35,698 nucleotides of DNA from RGIG3701 sp017403345. GTDB taxonomy: Bacteria > Planctomycetota > Planctomycetia > Pirellulales > Thermoguttaceae. The notes beneath the pieces are model-generated. The model was not told the DNA's origin, made no database searches, and was given only the letters and a program-made list of their open reading frames with translations. The position numbers were made by a program, and so were the translations under genes. Shown here piece by piece: positions 8,001-14,527 of this stretch. Position 1 is the first letter of the stretch. Each line of letters begins with the position of its first letter. The DNA is taken from assembly GCA_017403345.1 (NCBI GenBank), contig JAFQOH010000213.1:1-35698 (forward strand), read 5' to 3'.

Positions 8001-8147
8001 GGCTGGGGAAAGCACACGGATGCCCGACCGGCCAAGGAGGTTACGGACAGAACACCTGGAAATGCGCCTTCCATTAACGCCTTGCGTGGTAAAGTCATCA
8101 AAGTCCGTGTCGATCACCTCGGCGAGATCTACCCGGCAAACGATTAA
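5061..8147 (+). CDS. cas9: Cas9 RNA-guided endonuclease, type II-C
   Basis: 1028 residues from the ATG at 5061, chosen because AGGAGAG precedes it and the protein then opens with MRYFLGLDIG. Upstream in-frame ATGs such as 4977 would add 28 unrelated residues. RuvC-I has D8. An arginine-rich bridge helix lies at about residues 53-80. RuvC-II has E499 in ERIVIELARD. The HNH domain has FDIEHILPFSRSLDDSF with catalytic H568. RuvC-III has HHAVDA with H716 and D719. The C-terminal 200 residues are the PAM-interacting part. All catalytic residues are present, so it should be active. The size and HNH signature fit II-C, and no csn2 or cas4 is nearby. The usual Trp after RuvC-I is Leu (IGLAVV). The stop overlaps that of convergent cas1 by 4 bp. 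Confidence 0.97.
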   Translation: MRYFLGLDIGVQGIGLAVVPQNAADFEKLALGVHLFEGGTDGDVEKGKDESRNLVRRSARALRRAYRRRSQRMIRLSNELKRLGLLPSCRMHVPEERNAMLETLDQSLSGIFLVGDRRQAHLLPYILRTRGLDQKLQEHAVGRALYHLAIRRGFLSNRKAVEDEKEEGVVKEGISKLEKEIEESGSRTLGEYFSTLDPEETRIRTHWTSRKMHETEFELFWESQAQYHPAMTPEAKKRVHRAIFFQRPLRSQRFLLGKCQLEPNRHRAPMACLEIQRFRYWQKIMDLTYTVGKDFTEISLTREQQDILANALENRGKLTFTEIRKLFRMKKTVTFNLENGGEKQIRGNTTSFRLANALPDRWPKMKEREKGLLVNEILQYQSVSGLEKRLQSFCRFTPEEAKAVASTQLEPGYASLSRRAAGKLLKKMQEERLHFKEAEKALYGSPLKEEPVCDFLPPLCAERGAVLTNPVVTRVLTELRKVVNAVIRKYGKPERIVIELARDMKRSKKEREKAKKRIFEELGIQEPSRNDILKWLLAKECGWLCPFTGNEITPANLLGPNPQFDIEHILPFSRSLDDSFMNKTLCDVYANRHVKKNQTPFEAYGHDEENFRKILIRVQNSNMPKAKKERFTMESIPEDFKSRMLNDTRYASKLAVSYLGKLYGGKIEIVDETGKTKQRIFSCTGQATAWLRQEWGLNSILNDGGDEKNRTDHRHHAVDALAIAFCNSEIVRQFAHAAEVAEQYGVSRRFARGEVDQPRANFLEIVRKAVERINVSHRPNRKISGALHEETNYSKPHRVPNSKSETTRHKRIQLPNLKEKDIPNIVDGAIRRIVAAKLSEIGDAKKFADEKNLPYREVTTKTGETYRIPIRAVRIRASVTTQTIGRGPSLRHVKTGSNHHMEVYAELDANGNEIKWKAKVVTMFEAYQRRKLGLPIVVRDHGEGTRFKFSLFKNDFLLKTEEDGSQTLYRVFKMAQSGQIGWGKHTDARPAKEVTDRTPGNAPSINALRGKVIKVRVDHLGEIYPAND

Positions 8148-9052
8148 TGGTTTTCCTGCGGCAGACGCTCGGGGAGGGTGAGTTCGGTCCGCCGTCCTCC
8201 AAAGACCTCCACGAGCGAGACGGCCAGCCGGCTGACGGTTTCGAAAATCGTCTCCTGCGTTCCGTTGACGATGAAACGCTGGTTGATTTCCGTAATCAAT
8301 CGGCGTTTCATTTCGGACGTCAATTCGTCGGCGAGGGCGTTTTCCGCGTTCATTCGATAAACCGTCCGGTCAACAACAGGCCGAAACGGTTCCATCAGGT
8401 CGTCGGCGAGACAATAGAAATCGTATTTGTTGTGGTGAAAGATCCCCAACGCCGGATTCAGCCCTGCCGCACACACCGCTCTGGCAGTGATTCCGCGCAG
8501 GACGGCATAACCGTAATTCAGCGCACTGTTGATTTTATCTCCATTTTCCGGATCCCTTGAAAATTCCAGGTTTCCAAACAGTTTTTGCCAGTAAAATCGT
8601 GCGGCTTTCGCTTCCACGTTGGTCGGATCGCCGCTTTTGACCTCTTTCACCAGATTCGGCAGCGGGTCCGCATTGTCGAACAGTTCACTCAGCACTTGCG
8701 CCTGTCCGCGAATTTTGGCACAGACGATCTCTTTCCAAGCCCGTTTCTGCGTGACTGGCGACGCGGCAGCCTGTTCCCGCATGAAGCGTCCGCGAAGATG
8801 ATGCCCCACGAGCGGCGCGAACATTCCGACGGGCAGAAATTTTTCATCACACACGATCAGCACAGCGCCGGCTTTAGCCAGCTCCTGAAGTACCGTTTTC
8901 GTCAGAGTGATGCTCTGATGCCCCAATACGACCGCTGCGATCTCGTCGACCGGCACCGTCACTTTCGGGTCGGACGTGCGTGTTATTTCCAACTGTCGAT
9001 GGGCGATTTTCAGCGTCACGGCCTCATTCGAGAAATCGAGAATACGATCCAT
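8144..9052 (-). CDS. cas1: Cas1 integrase, type II
   Basis: 302 residues. The N-terminal beta-domain starts MDRILDFSNEAVTL. The catalytic C-terminal domain includes the metal ligands: a Glu in NVEAKAARFYWQKLF, and the His and acidic residues in GIFHHNKYDFYCLADDLMEPF. With Cas2 it forms the complex that inserts new spacers at the leader end of the array. The RBS AAGGTG precedes the ATG. It is unusual in orientation: it faces cas9 tail to tail and is divergent from cas2, with 26 bases between the two start codons. Most II-C loci have all cas genes in one direction. Confidence 0.96.
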   Translation of the reverse strand: MDRILDFSNEAVTLKIAHRQLEITRTSDPKVTVPVDEIAAVVLGHQSITLTKTVLQELAKAGAVLIVCDEKFLPVGMFAPLVGHHLRGRFMREQAAASPVTQKRAWKEIVCAKIRGQAQVLSELFDNADPLPNLVKEVKSGDPTNVEAKAARFYWQKLFGNLEFSRDPENGDKINSALNYGYAVLRGITARAVCAAGLNPALGIFHHNKYDFYCLADDLMEPFRPVVDRTVYRMNAENALADELTSEMKRRLITEINQRFIVNGTQETIFETVSRLAVSLVEVFGGRRTELTLPERLPQENH

Positions 9053-9078
9053 TTTTCACCTTAAGCCCCGGTGTTTCC

Positions 9079-9420
9079 ATGCCCCGTAAACAATTCATTA
9101 ATTCAGGATACCAGATCATGTGGCTTTTTGCGATTTTTGACCTTCCGACCAACACCAAAAAAGAACGCGGCGACGCGGCTCGATTCCGAAACTTTCTGCT
9201 GAACAACGGCTTCACGATGTTTCAGTACTCGGTCTACGCCCGGCCGTGCGGAAATGAAGCGTATGAAGAAAAACAGCGGCGTCTCATCCGCGAAGCGATC
9301 CCGCCGGAAGGGGAAGTACGTCTTTTCTCACTGACTGACCGCCAAATGGCCAAAATGGAAAATTACGTCGGCAGCCTCCGCCAGGAACCGGAAAAAGATG
9401 ACCAACTGATGCTTTTTTAG
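9079..9420 (+). CDS. cas2: Cas2, type II
   Basis: 113 residues from the ATG at 9079. The ferredoxin-like core begins at IMWLFAIFDLPTNTKKER, with the conserved Asp in FDLP, then GFTMFQYSVYARPC and GEVRLFSLTDRQMAKM, which match type II Cas2 proteins. No clear SD precedes the chosen ATG; an alternative start at 9118 would begin MWLFAIFDLP. It is the structural partner of Cas1 in spacer acquisition. Its promoter must lie inside or very near the start of the divergent cas1 gene. A hairpin terminator follows. Confidence 0.94.
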   Translation: MPRKQFINSGYQIMWLFAIFDLPTNTKKERGDAARFRNFLLNNGFTMFQYSVYARPCGNEAYEEKQRRLIREAIPPEGEVRLFSLTDRQMAKMENYVGSLRQEPEKDDQLMLF

Positions 9421-9445
9421 GTGTTCGTCAAAAAAATTTCCACAA

Positions 9446-9485
9446 AAAAGGGAGAAAACTGAAAAAATTCAGTCCGCTCCCTTTT
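9446..9485 (+). terminator. cas2 terminator hairpin
   Basis: Outer stem AAAAGGGAG/CTCCCTTTT with a nested CTGAA/TTCAG stem; the outer arm ends in TTTT. Confidence 0.65.
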
Positions 9486-9599
9486 CCAAAATGGAAAAAT
9501 TTCTTGACTTTTCAGCCTCAAAAACCTCCCATTTTTGCGGAATTCTAATCGCAAAACTGTCACTAAGTACAGTTTCTAACAGAGTTTACCACTCTGTCT
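9486..9599. promoter_or_regulatory. CRISPR leader / acquisition-side flank
   Basis: AT-rich flank between cas2 and the first perfect repeat, the likely insertion side for new spacers because the decayed repeat is at the other end. It contains AACTGT/ACAGTT (9555-9574) and ACAGAG/CTCTGT (9579-9597) stem-loops. On the reverse strand the AACTGT stem runs into TTTTG and could terminate RNA fired out of the array by the first repeat. Confidence 0.55.
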
Positions 9600-9627
9600 A
9601 TTATACCAGAACGAAAATTCCTGTCAA
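9600..9627 (-). promoter_or_regulatory. repeat-internal sigma-70 promoter (first of 18)
   Basis: Within each repeat the reverse strand reads TTGACA (repeat bases 28-23 of the plus-strand numbering), 16 bp, then TATAAT (bases 6-1) with an upstream TG giving an extended -10. Start sites would fall about 7 bases into the adjoining spacer, giving crRNAs with roughly 23-24 nt of guide. The same elements recur every 66 bp, including in the decayed repeat at 10722-10749. Confidence 0.85.
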
Positions 9628-10757
9628 GCCCCAGCTGTAACCGGATTCGTGTCGCCGATCCAGTAATTATACCAGAACGAAAATTCCTGTCAAGCCCCAG
9701 CCATACGGCGCCCGCATATCCTGTCCGGCTTATTATACCAGAACGAAAATTCCTGTCAAGCCCCAGCTCGAAGGTCTTTTATCAGGAAACGTGATAAATT
9801 ATACCAGAACGAAAATTCCTGTCAAGCCCCAGCTAATAGGGGCATAAAGATTGAGGAAACGGTATTATACCAGAACGAAAATTCCTGTCAAGCCCCAGCA
9901 CGCAGTCTTGGATTTCGTTGATCTTTCTGATTATACCAGAACGAAAATTCCTGTCAAGCCCCAGCAGAGTTTCTGGAGTATTGGTGTTCAGGATCATTAT
10001 ACCAGAACGAAAATTCCTGTCAAGCCCCAGCATGGCGAGATTCCCATGATTCCCGCGACGTATTATACCAGAACGAAAATTCCTGTCAAGCCCCAGCTTT
10101 AAACGCACTGGGGATTTTCTAATGAATATTATACCAGAACGAAAATTCCTGTCAAGCCCCAGCGAACGCAATCTTTGAACGTCCCAGTTATGTATTATAC
10201 CAGAACGAAAATTCCTGTCAAGCCCCAGCCGAAAGGGAAGTCTACAGTATAGCAGACTTATTATACCAGAACGAAAATTCCTGTCAAGCCCCAGCAAGGA
10301 ATGGCCATTGAGATGGAGGCTGTCCATTATACCAGAACGAAAATTCCTGTCAAGCCCCAGCAAAACGAGGACTGGCGGGCGATTGCAGAAGATTATACCA
10401 GAACGAAAATTCCTGTCAAGCCCCAGCCCATACGTGTCGGCAAGGTCTCCGGACTCGATTATACCAGAACGAAAATTCCTGTCAAGCCCCAGCAATCCAG
10501 AGTTGCTAAATTTTCCGAGCCTGATTATACCAGAACGAAAATTCCTGTCAAGCCCCAGCAGGAGGTTCACCATCTCCTCCCGGCTCATCATTATACCAGA
10601 ACGAAAATTCCTGTCAAGCCCCAGCCGGATTCCTTCGTGAAAAAATCCGCGATTTATTATACCAGAACGAAAATTCCTGTCAAGCCCCAGCTTATACTTG
10701 CTATCTTCCCCACACACCGAGATTATACCAGAACGAAAAATCCTGTCAAACACAAGA
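9600..10757 (-). CRISPR. type II-C CRISPR array, 18 repeats and 17 spacers
   Basis: Strictly periodic at 66 bp: 36-bp repeats start at 9600, 9666, 9732 and so on to 10722, with every spacer exactly 30 bp. Seventeen repeats look identical. The last (10722-10757) is degenerate. In crRNA orientation (reverse strand) the repeat starts GCTGGGGCTTGACAGG and ends TCTGGTATAAT. The orientation is set by the anti-repeat of the tracrRNA and by the internal promoter. By eye no spacer matches this window. Confidence 0.99.
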
Positions 10758-10762
10758 AACGG

Positions 10763-10809
10763 TTCGGCCCGTCTCTGTGTGAGGGGAAGAAGTGGTGAGA
10801 CGGGCCGAA
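10763..10809 (-). terminator. hairpin terminator of the DUF1559 gene
   Basis: Perfect 13-bp stem TTCGGCCCGTCTC/GAGACGGGCCGAA, 22 bases past the stop of the reverse-strand gene and 5 bases from the decayed CRISPR repeat. The T run is weak (TTTCTTGTG). Confidence 0.7.
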
Positions 10810-10831
10810 AGTGTGGGTAAGAGGCAGAAGA

Positions 10832-11857
10832 TCAGTTCATGTTGACTGGTTCGCCGTCGTTGCGTGCTCCGAGGTAAATGTGAGTACTTGCGTCTACTGA
10901 GTAGGAAATACGCTGTACGGACCCGTCGCACATGACCATTCCGAAAGATCCGGCATGAGCGGACCCGAACTGGAAGGTACCGTCGTAGGCCTTGCGGTCC
11001 TGCATGGGAGCCATGATCGTCAGCGAGCTAAGGGTTCCGCAGCTGCGCGAGTTGTCGGAGTCCTGTCCGGCATAGAGTCCGTTGTCGTCGTAGCTTGTGT
11101 AGGATTCGTATTTGTCGGGACTGACGTATTTTTCACCGATAAGGTACGTGTTTGAACTTCCGTCGCGGATCTCTCCCATCGTGACTTCGCTAAAGTCGTA
11201 AATGGCGCCGTTATGGCTCGAAATGCTCCAGGTCTTGTTCTTGACCTTGGTGCGTCCGTCGCTGTGGCTGGTGATACTATTGCTCGTGGCGGTGGAACTG
11301 CTGTTGCTTCCGCAGCTTCCGGCATAGTCGCCTTTCGCACCAGTCGCGGGTTTATCGGAGTTCAGGACCGTCGTGCTGATCTGATACTTTTTGGGCTGAC
11401 GGCGTGAAGGACAGTTAAAAACAGAAAGGGGGGTACTTGCCGTTTCACAAGCACCGGCTTTCTGAGTACCGGAGACCGTTTCCACGTCGTTATCCGCGCC
11501 GTTCTGGTAAAGTGCGTTTTGTTCGAGGAACGGCAGAAGCGAGAAACTCCACGAACCGGGCTGAGATGGGCCAAAACCGGCATCCGGATCACCGTACCAC
11601 TGATAATACCAGCCTCCGGAGGGGAGCGTCTTTGTGGTACTTTCGTGATTGAGGGCTGCTAGACCAAGGTTCTTCAGATTATTGCTGCATTGCATCGTAC
11701 GCGCCGCTTCACGAGCCTGCTGGACTGCCGGGAGGAGCAGACCGACGAGCATTCCGATGATCGCAATGACGACAAGCAGCTCCACGAGCGTGAATCCGCG
11801 ACGAGACGGAGCGCATCGGGAAACGACAGTGTTTGGGGGGGTGAGGGAAGGGGACAT
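10832..11857 (-). CDS. DUF1559 protein with type IV pilin-like N-terminus
   Basis: 341 residues from the ATG at 11857, which has AGGAGG 7 bases upstream; in-frame codons further upstream lack an RBS. A prepilin processing site and hydrophobic helix are visible at about residues 20-45 (RRGFTLVELLVVIAIIG), followed by the DUF1559 signature LLPAVQQAREAARTMQCSNNLKN. The C-terminus has the H-x9-DG motif (HAGSFGMVMCDG). Such proteins are exported by a type II secretion/pilus-like route and are massively expanded in planctomycetes; their role is not established. Monocistronic, with a terminator toward the CRISPR array. Confidence 0.95.
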   Translation of the reverse strand: MSPSLTPPNTVVSRCAPSRRGFTLVELLVVIAIIGMLVGLLLPAVQQAREAARTMQCSNNLKNLGLAALNHESTTKTLPSGGWYYQWYGDPDAGFGPSQPGSWSFSLLPFLEQNALYQNGADNDVETVSGTQKAGACETASTPLSVFNCPSRRQPKKYQISTTVLNSDKPATGAKGDYAGSCGSNSSSTATSNSITSHSDGRTKVKNKTWSISSHNGAIYDFSEVTMGEIRDGSSNTYLIGEKYVSPDKYESYTSYDDNGLYAGQDSDNSRSCGTLSSLTIMAPMQDRKAYDGTFQFGSAHAGSFGMVMCDGSVQRISYSVDASTHIYLGARNDGEPVNMN

Positions 11858-12180
11858 TCTGACCTCCTGATTCCTAAATAGTCGAACATGACGGCCTATT
11901 CGGTCATACACATTGGAACCGAACAAACACATAACGATCCACATTATATTAGTTACGTAAATGTATCTTGAAACGCCGACAAATTTTCATATTTTTTATA
12001 GATTTCGTTTTTTTTTGACTTTTTCTGAATATTTTTGAAAAAAAGAGAGGACATTATGGGGTCTGAAGAAAATGGTGAAAAAAATTGGGGGGACGACTGG
12101 ACAAAATGGGAATTTTATGCTACACTGTATGTATCGTTTGTTTCATTCCCGCCCATTTCACCAATTCAAGGAGAGTCTTT
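11858..12180. other. divergent promoter region, no gene
   Basis: AT-rich spacer between the DUF1559 gene and the esterase gene. It holds the esterase promoter (12098-12126). No further ORF is supported. Confidence 0.5.
12098..12126 (+). promoter_or_regulatory. promoter of the esterase gene
   Basis: TGGACA (12098-12103), 17 bp, TACACT (12121-12126) with an extended TG. The box TTGGGGGGAC just upstream is also found just before the cas9 -35. Confidence 0.65.
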
Positions 12181-13074
12181 ATGAAAAACAGTCTGACTGC
12201 GTTTTCATTTTTTGCACTGATTTTTTTCTTCTGCGTCTGTCTGTCGGTACAGGCACAGGATGAATACCCTGTCTGGCCGGATAAAGCGCCGGGCGTAACG
12301 GAAGAGCTTCCGGATATGAAGAATCGCAGCGGGCACTTTTCGCGCGTGACGACACCGACGATCCGGGTGTTCGTGCCGAAAGAAAAGACCTCCGACGCCT
12401 GCGTCCTCCTTCTTCCCGGCGGTGCCTATCAGGTCTGCGGGAATGATGTTGATCTGGCGCGGTTCTTCACTGACCGCGGGATCACTGCCGTTTTGCTGAA
12501 ATATCGAGTTCCGCGTCCGAAGGGAATGCCGAAACACATCCCGGCTTTCCAGGACGCGCAGCGGGCTATCCGTCTGACGCGCTCGATGGCAGAGAAGTAC
12601 GGTTTCGATCCGGAACGCATCGGCGTGATGGGCGGTTCCGCCGGCGGGCATCTCGTCACGATGTGCTGTACATCCAGTTCCCTCCAGAGTTACGAACCGA
12701 TCGACGAGATCGACAAACTCCCGACACACGTCGCTTTCGGCATCGCGAAATATCCTGCCTACGTTCTGGAAGACGGACGCGATCGGGCGAATGACTCGAA
12801 AACGAAGGGCAATTACGCGGAAATGGTCGATGATTTCATTTTCGACTCAAAAACCTGCCCGATGTGCTTCGTGCACGGCGACGCGGACGTCTACTCACCG
12901 ATGGGGTCCGTCGCGATCTATCATAAACTCCGTACAATGAATATCCCGGCAGAACTCCACATTTGGGCCAAGGCTCCGCATGGATTTGGAAAGATCACCG
13001 ACACGAATCGCGAACAGGTCGGGCACTGGCTCAACGCAGCGTGGGAGTGGATGCAGGTCATGAAGTTCAACTGA
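12181..13074 (+). CDS. secreted alpha/beta-hydrolase, acetylxylan-esterase-like
   Basis: 297 residues from the ATG at 12181 (AAGGAGAG upstream). A signal peptide occupies about residues 1-23, ending CLSVQAQ. The hydrolase core has an oxyanion segment LLPGGAYQ, the nucleophile elbow GGSAGGH, the acid in HGDADVYSP and the catalytic His in APHGFG, so the Ser-Asp-His triad is complete. The closest match is the planctomycete/Bacteroidetes group often named acetylxylan esterase or dienelactone-hydrolase-like. It probably deacetylates or de-esterifies plant polysaccharides outside the cytoplasm, but the substrate is not proven by sequence. Confidence 0.85.
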   Translation: MKNSLTAFSFFALIFFFCVCLSVQAQDEYPVWPDKAPGVTEELPDMKNRSGHFSRVTTPTIRVFVPKEKTSDACVLLLPGGAYQVCGNDVDLARFFTDRGITAVLLKYRVPRPKGMPKHIPAFQDAQRAIRLTRSMAEKYGFDPERIGVMGGSAGGHLVTMCCTSSSLQSYEPIDEIDKLPTHVAFGIAKYPAYVLEDGRDRANDSKTKGNYAEMVDDFIFDSKTCPMCFVHGDADVYSPMGSVAIYHKLRTMNIPAELHIWAKAPHGFGKITDTNREQVGHWLNAAWEWMQVMKFN

Positions 13075-13104
13075 CGTATCCGCGCGCGGAAACGCGTGAA
13101 AGAG

Positions 13105-13166
13105 GGAACACGGAAAACACGAAACGTGCGGAGCGCGCGAAGGATATGGAGTGTTTTTTGTGTTCC
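13105..13166 (+). terminator. inverted repeat after the esterase gene
   Basis: GGAACACGGAAAACAC pairs with GTGTTTTTTGTGTTCC with two mismatches, followed by GTTTTTTT. It shares GAAAACACGAAA with the inverted-repeat element at 4417-4621. It likely ends the esterase transcript. Confidence 0.6.
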
Positions 13167-13233
13167 TGTTTTTTTGATGCTTCCGCGAAATATCCGATTT
13201 CTGTTATGGAAATTCTATTTTCCCCTTCCCCCC

Positions 13234-13262
13234 TTGCCCCGCACCTCCCCGCATGGTATAAT
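13234..13262 (+). promoter_or_regulatory. promoter of the pentapeptide array
   Basis: TTGCCC (13234-13239), 17 bp, TATAAT (13257-13262) with extended TGG. It is the only clear promoter I see upstream of the seven-gene array; transcription would start near 13269. Confidence 0.7.
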
Positions 13263-13363
13263 GAAAATCGTGCGAACGCTCCGCATATTGGTCAGATTTT
13301 TAATTTTCAACAGGAGGATTTCAAATGATTCCCTAAAAATATGACAGAATAAACGCCAATACC

Positions 13364-13456
13364 GTGCGGAAAGATAGTGTTGATGATAAGCTCTACCTTC
13401 AAGCCCACTGGGGCAGCGGTGTGGTATACACAGGCATTTCGATTGAAGAAAATTAA
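13364..13456 (+). CDS. short leader ORF, diverged copy 1
   Basis: A 30-residue frame from GTG at 13364 contains DDKLYLQAHWGSGVVY, clearly related to the four other short ORFs of the array but changed at many nucleotides. A well-placed RBS (AGGAGG) and ATG at 13325 are in the same frame but hit TAA after three codons, so this copy is either translated from the weak GTG or is disrupted. Its stop (13454-13456) abuts the AAGGAGG of the next gene, so the two would be translationally linked. Confidence 0.5.
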   Translation: MRKDSVDDKLYLQAHWGSGVVYTGISIEEN

Positions 13457-13466
13457 GGAGGATAAA

Positions 13467-14339
13467 ATGAAGTATTGTTTTAATATGTTGCCATTCCTGT
13501 TCATGCTGCTGACCGCTTCCTCCCTTTCTGCTTGGAGTCTGATCATTGATGATGAGGAGCCTCCTTTTGGAGGTGCAGATTATGAAGGATGGGAGATCGA
13601 GGAGGTATATATTGATCAGGAGACCAAATTGTATAACTGCAATTTTAAAAACGCAAAAATCCAGAAGGCCCATATCTTTTGGGCTGAGAATTGTGATTTT
13701 ACGGATACCTGGTTCGGAGACGGAATAATCGAACTTTCAAGAGAAGATTTGTTAAAAACAAGAAATTTCAAAGGTAAAGAATTTCCATTGTCTGTTAATG
13801 GGGACCTTTCCAATTTAGATCTTTCTAGTTTTTACTTTCATCACGGGGATTTCAGCAGTATGAATATTAAAAATTCCCAAATGAAAAATGTGATCTTTCA
13901 AAATTGTCGTGTTCCCTATATGACAAATGAACAATGGAAACAGACTCGAAATTATGCTGTTGGTGATTACAGGACACTTCGATTCTCACATGTCTGGGAA
14001 AACATCGACCTTTCCCGAACGGTATGGGGAGGAATTTCCTGTCGACCGCTTCAGCATATTCGAATAGCAAAATCATTTCATTTGGAGGATGAGATCAAAG
14101 AAATTCCATTTAAGGAATATACCTACTCGTGTAGTCTGAAGTTCACCCAAACGGTTAATCTGACAGACGCCCTTTTCATCAACTGTGACCTGAGCAGTTC
14201 CACTGACCTCACGCTTGAACAGGTCAAAAGCACGTGGAATTACAAAGCCGGCCGAATGTCGCTCTGCAAGTGGCCGGAGCATATCGAAAAAGCGCTAGAA
14301 GAAGAGGAAAAGGCGAAAGCGCAGGAGGAGAAAAAATAG
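13467..14339 (+). CDS. exported pentapeptide-like protein, array member 1
   Basis: 290 residues from the ATG at 13467 (AAGGAGG). A signal peptide occupies about residues 1-22. The body is made of loose pentapeptide-type strands (NCDFTDTWF, NLDLSSFYF, NVIFQNC) interrupted by T-[RW]-N-[FY] motifs near residues 98, 160 and 256. Such strands build a right-handed beta-helix (family knowledge). The end, from LTLEQVKSTWNYKAG to AQEEKK, is almost identical in most array members. Function unknown; probably periplasmic or surface. The interior is more AT-rich than the constant end. It is the shortest member, with a single constant module. Confidence 0.85.
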   Translation: MKYCFNMLPFLFMLLTASSLSAWSLIIDDEEPPFGGADYEGWEIEEVYIDQETKLYNCNFKNAKIQKAHIFWAENCDFTDTWFGDGIIELSREDLLKTRNFKGKEFPLSVNGDLSNLDLSSFYFHHGDFSSMNIKNSQMKNVIFQNCRVPYMTNEQWKQTRNYAVGDYRTLRFSHVWENIDLSRTVWGGISCRPLQHIRIAKSFHLEDEIKEIPFKEYTYSCSLKFTQTVNLTDALFINCDLSSSTDLTLEQVKSTWNYKAGRMSLCKWPEHIEKALEEEEKAKAQEEKK

Positions 14340-14363
14340 TTTCCTCCCTTAATTTCTCCCAAT

Positions 14364-14395
14364 CCCCGAAGGTCGAAAACCCACGGCCTTCGGGG
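14364..14395 (+). repeat. array stem-loop, copy 1
   Basis: Stem CCCCGAAGG/CCTTCGGGG with a 14-nt loop, conserved in all five copies of this spacer. There is no U run, so it resembles a REP-like mRNA stabiliser more than a terminator. Confidence 0.75.
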
Positions 14396-14427
14396 GGCGG
14401 TTCAAACTCAAAACGAAAGGAGAAAAC

Positions 14428-14526
14428 ATGACCCGCACACACGGTCGAAACGATAAAAATTTCCGCGTTCAGGCCCGCTGGGGGAGCGGTGTGGTTTATC
14501 AAAATGTTCAAATTGGAGGCAAGTAA
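14428..14526 (+). CDS. short leader ORF, copy 2 (32 aa)
   Basis: AAAGGAG lies 6 bases before the ATG. The peptide begins MTRTHGRNDKNFRVQ, continues ARWGSGVVYQ and ends IGGK. The GGAGG encoding its last residues is the likely RBS of the next gene, whose ATG is one base after this stop. This gives translational coupling. It is basic, has no signal peptide and matches no family I know. Confidence 0.65.
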   Translation: MTRTHGRNDKNFRVQARWGSGVVYQNVQIGGK

Positions 14527-14527
14527 A

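Noticed and set aside
9421..9599. csn2 or cas4 gene near the array (type II-A or II-B)
   Set aside because: No ORF of suitable size exists between cas2 and the array or beyond it; only cas9, cas1 and cas2 are present, so II-C.
9636..10721. Self-targeting spacers within this window
   Set aside because: Reading the spacers against nearby genes by eye gave no match. A full computed search was not possible here.
9833..10753. A 306-codon reverse-strand ORF with repeating LGLDRNFRSGII
   Set aside because: It is the CRISPR array read in frame: the 66-bp period is a multiple of three, so the repeats translate identically. The matching plus-strand frames (YTRTKIPVKPQ) are the same artefact.
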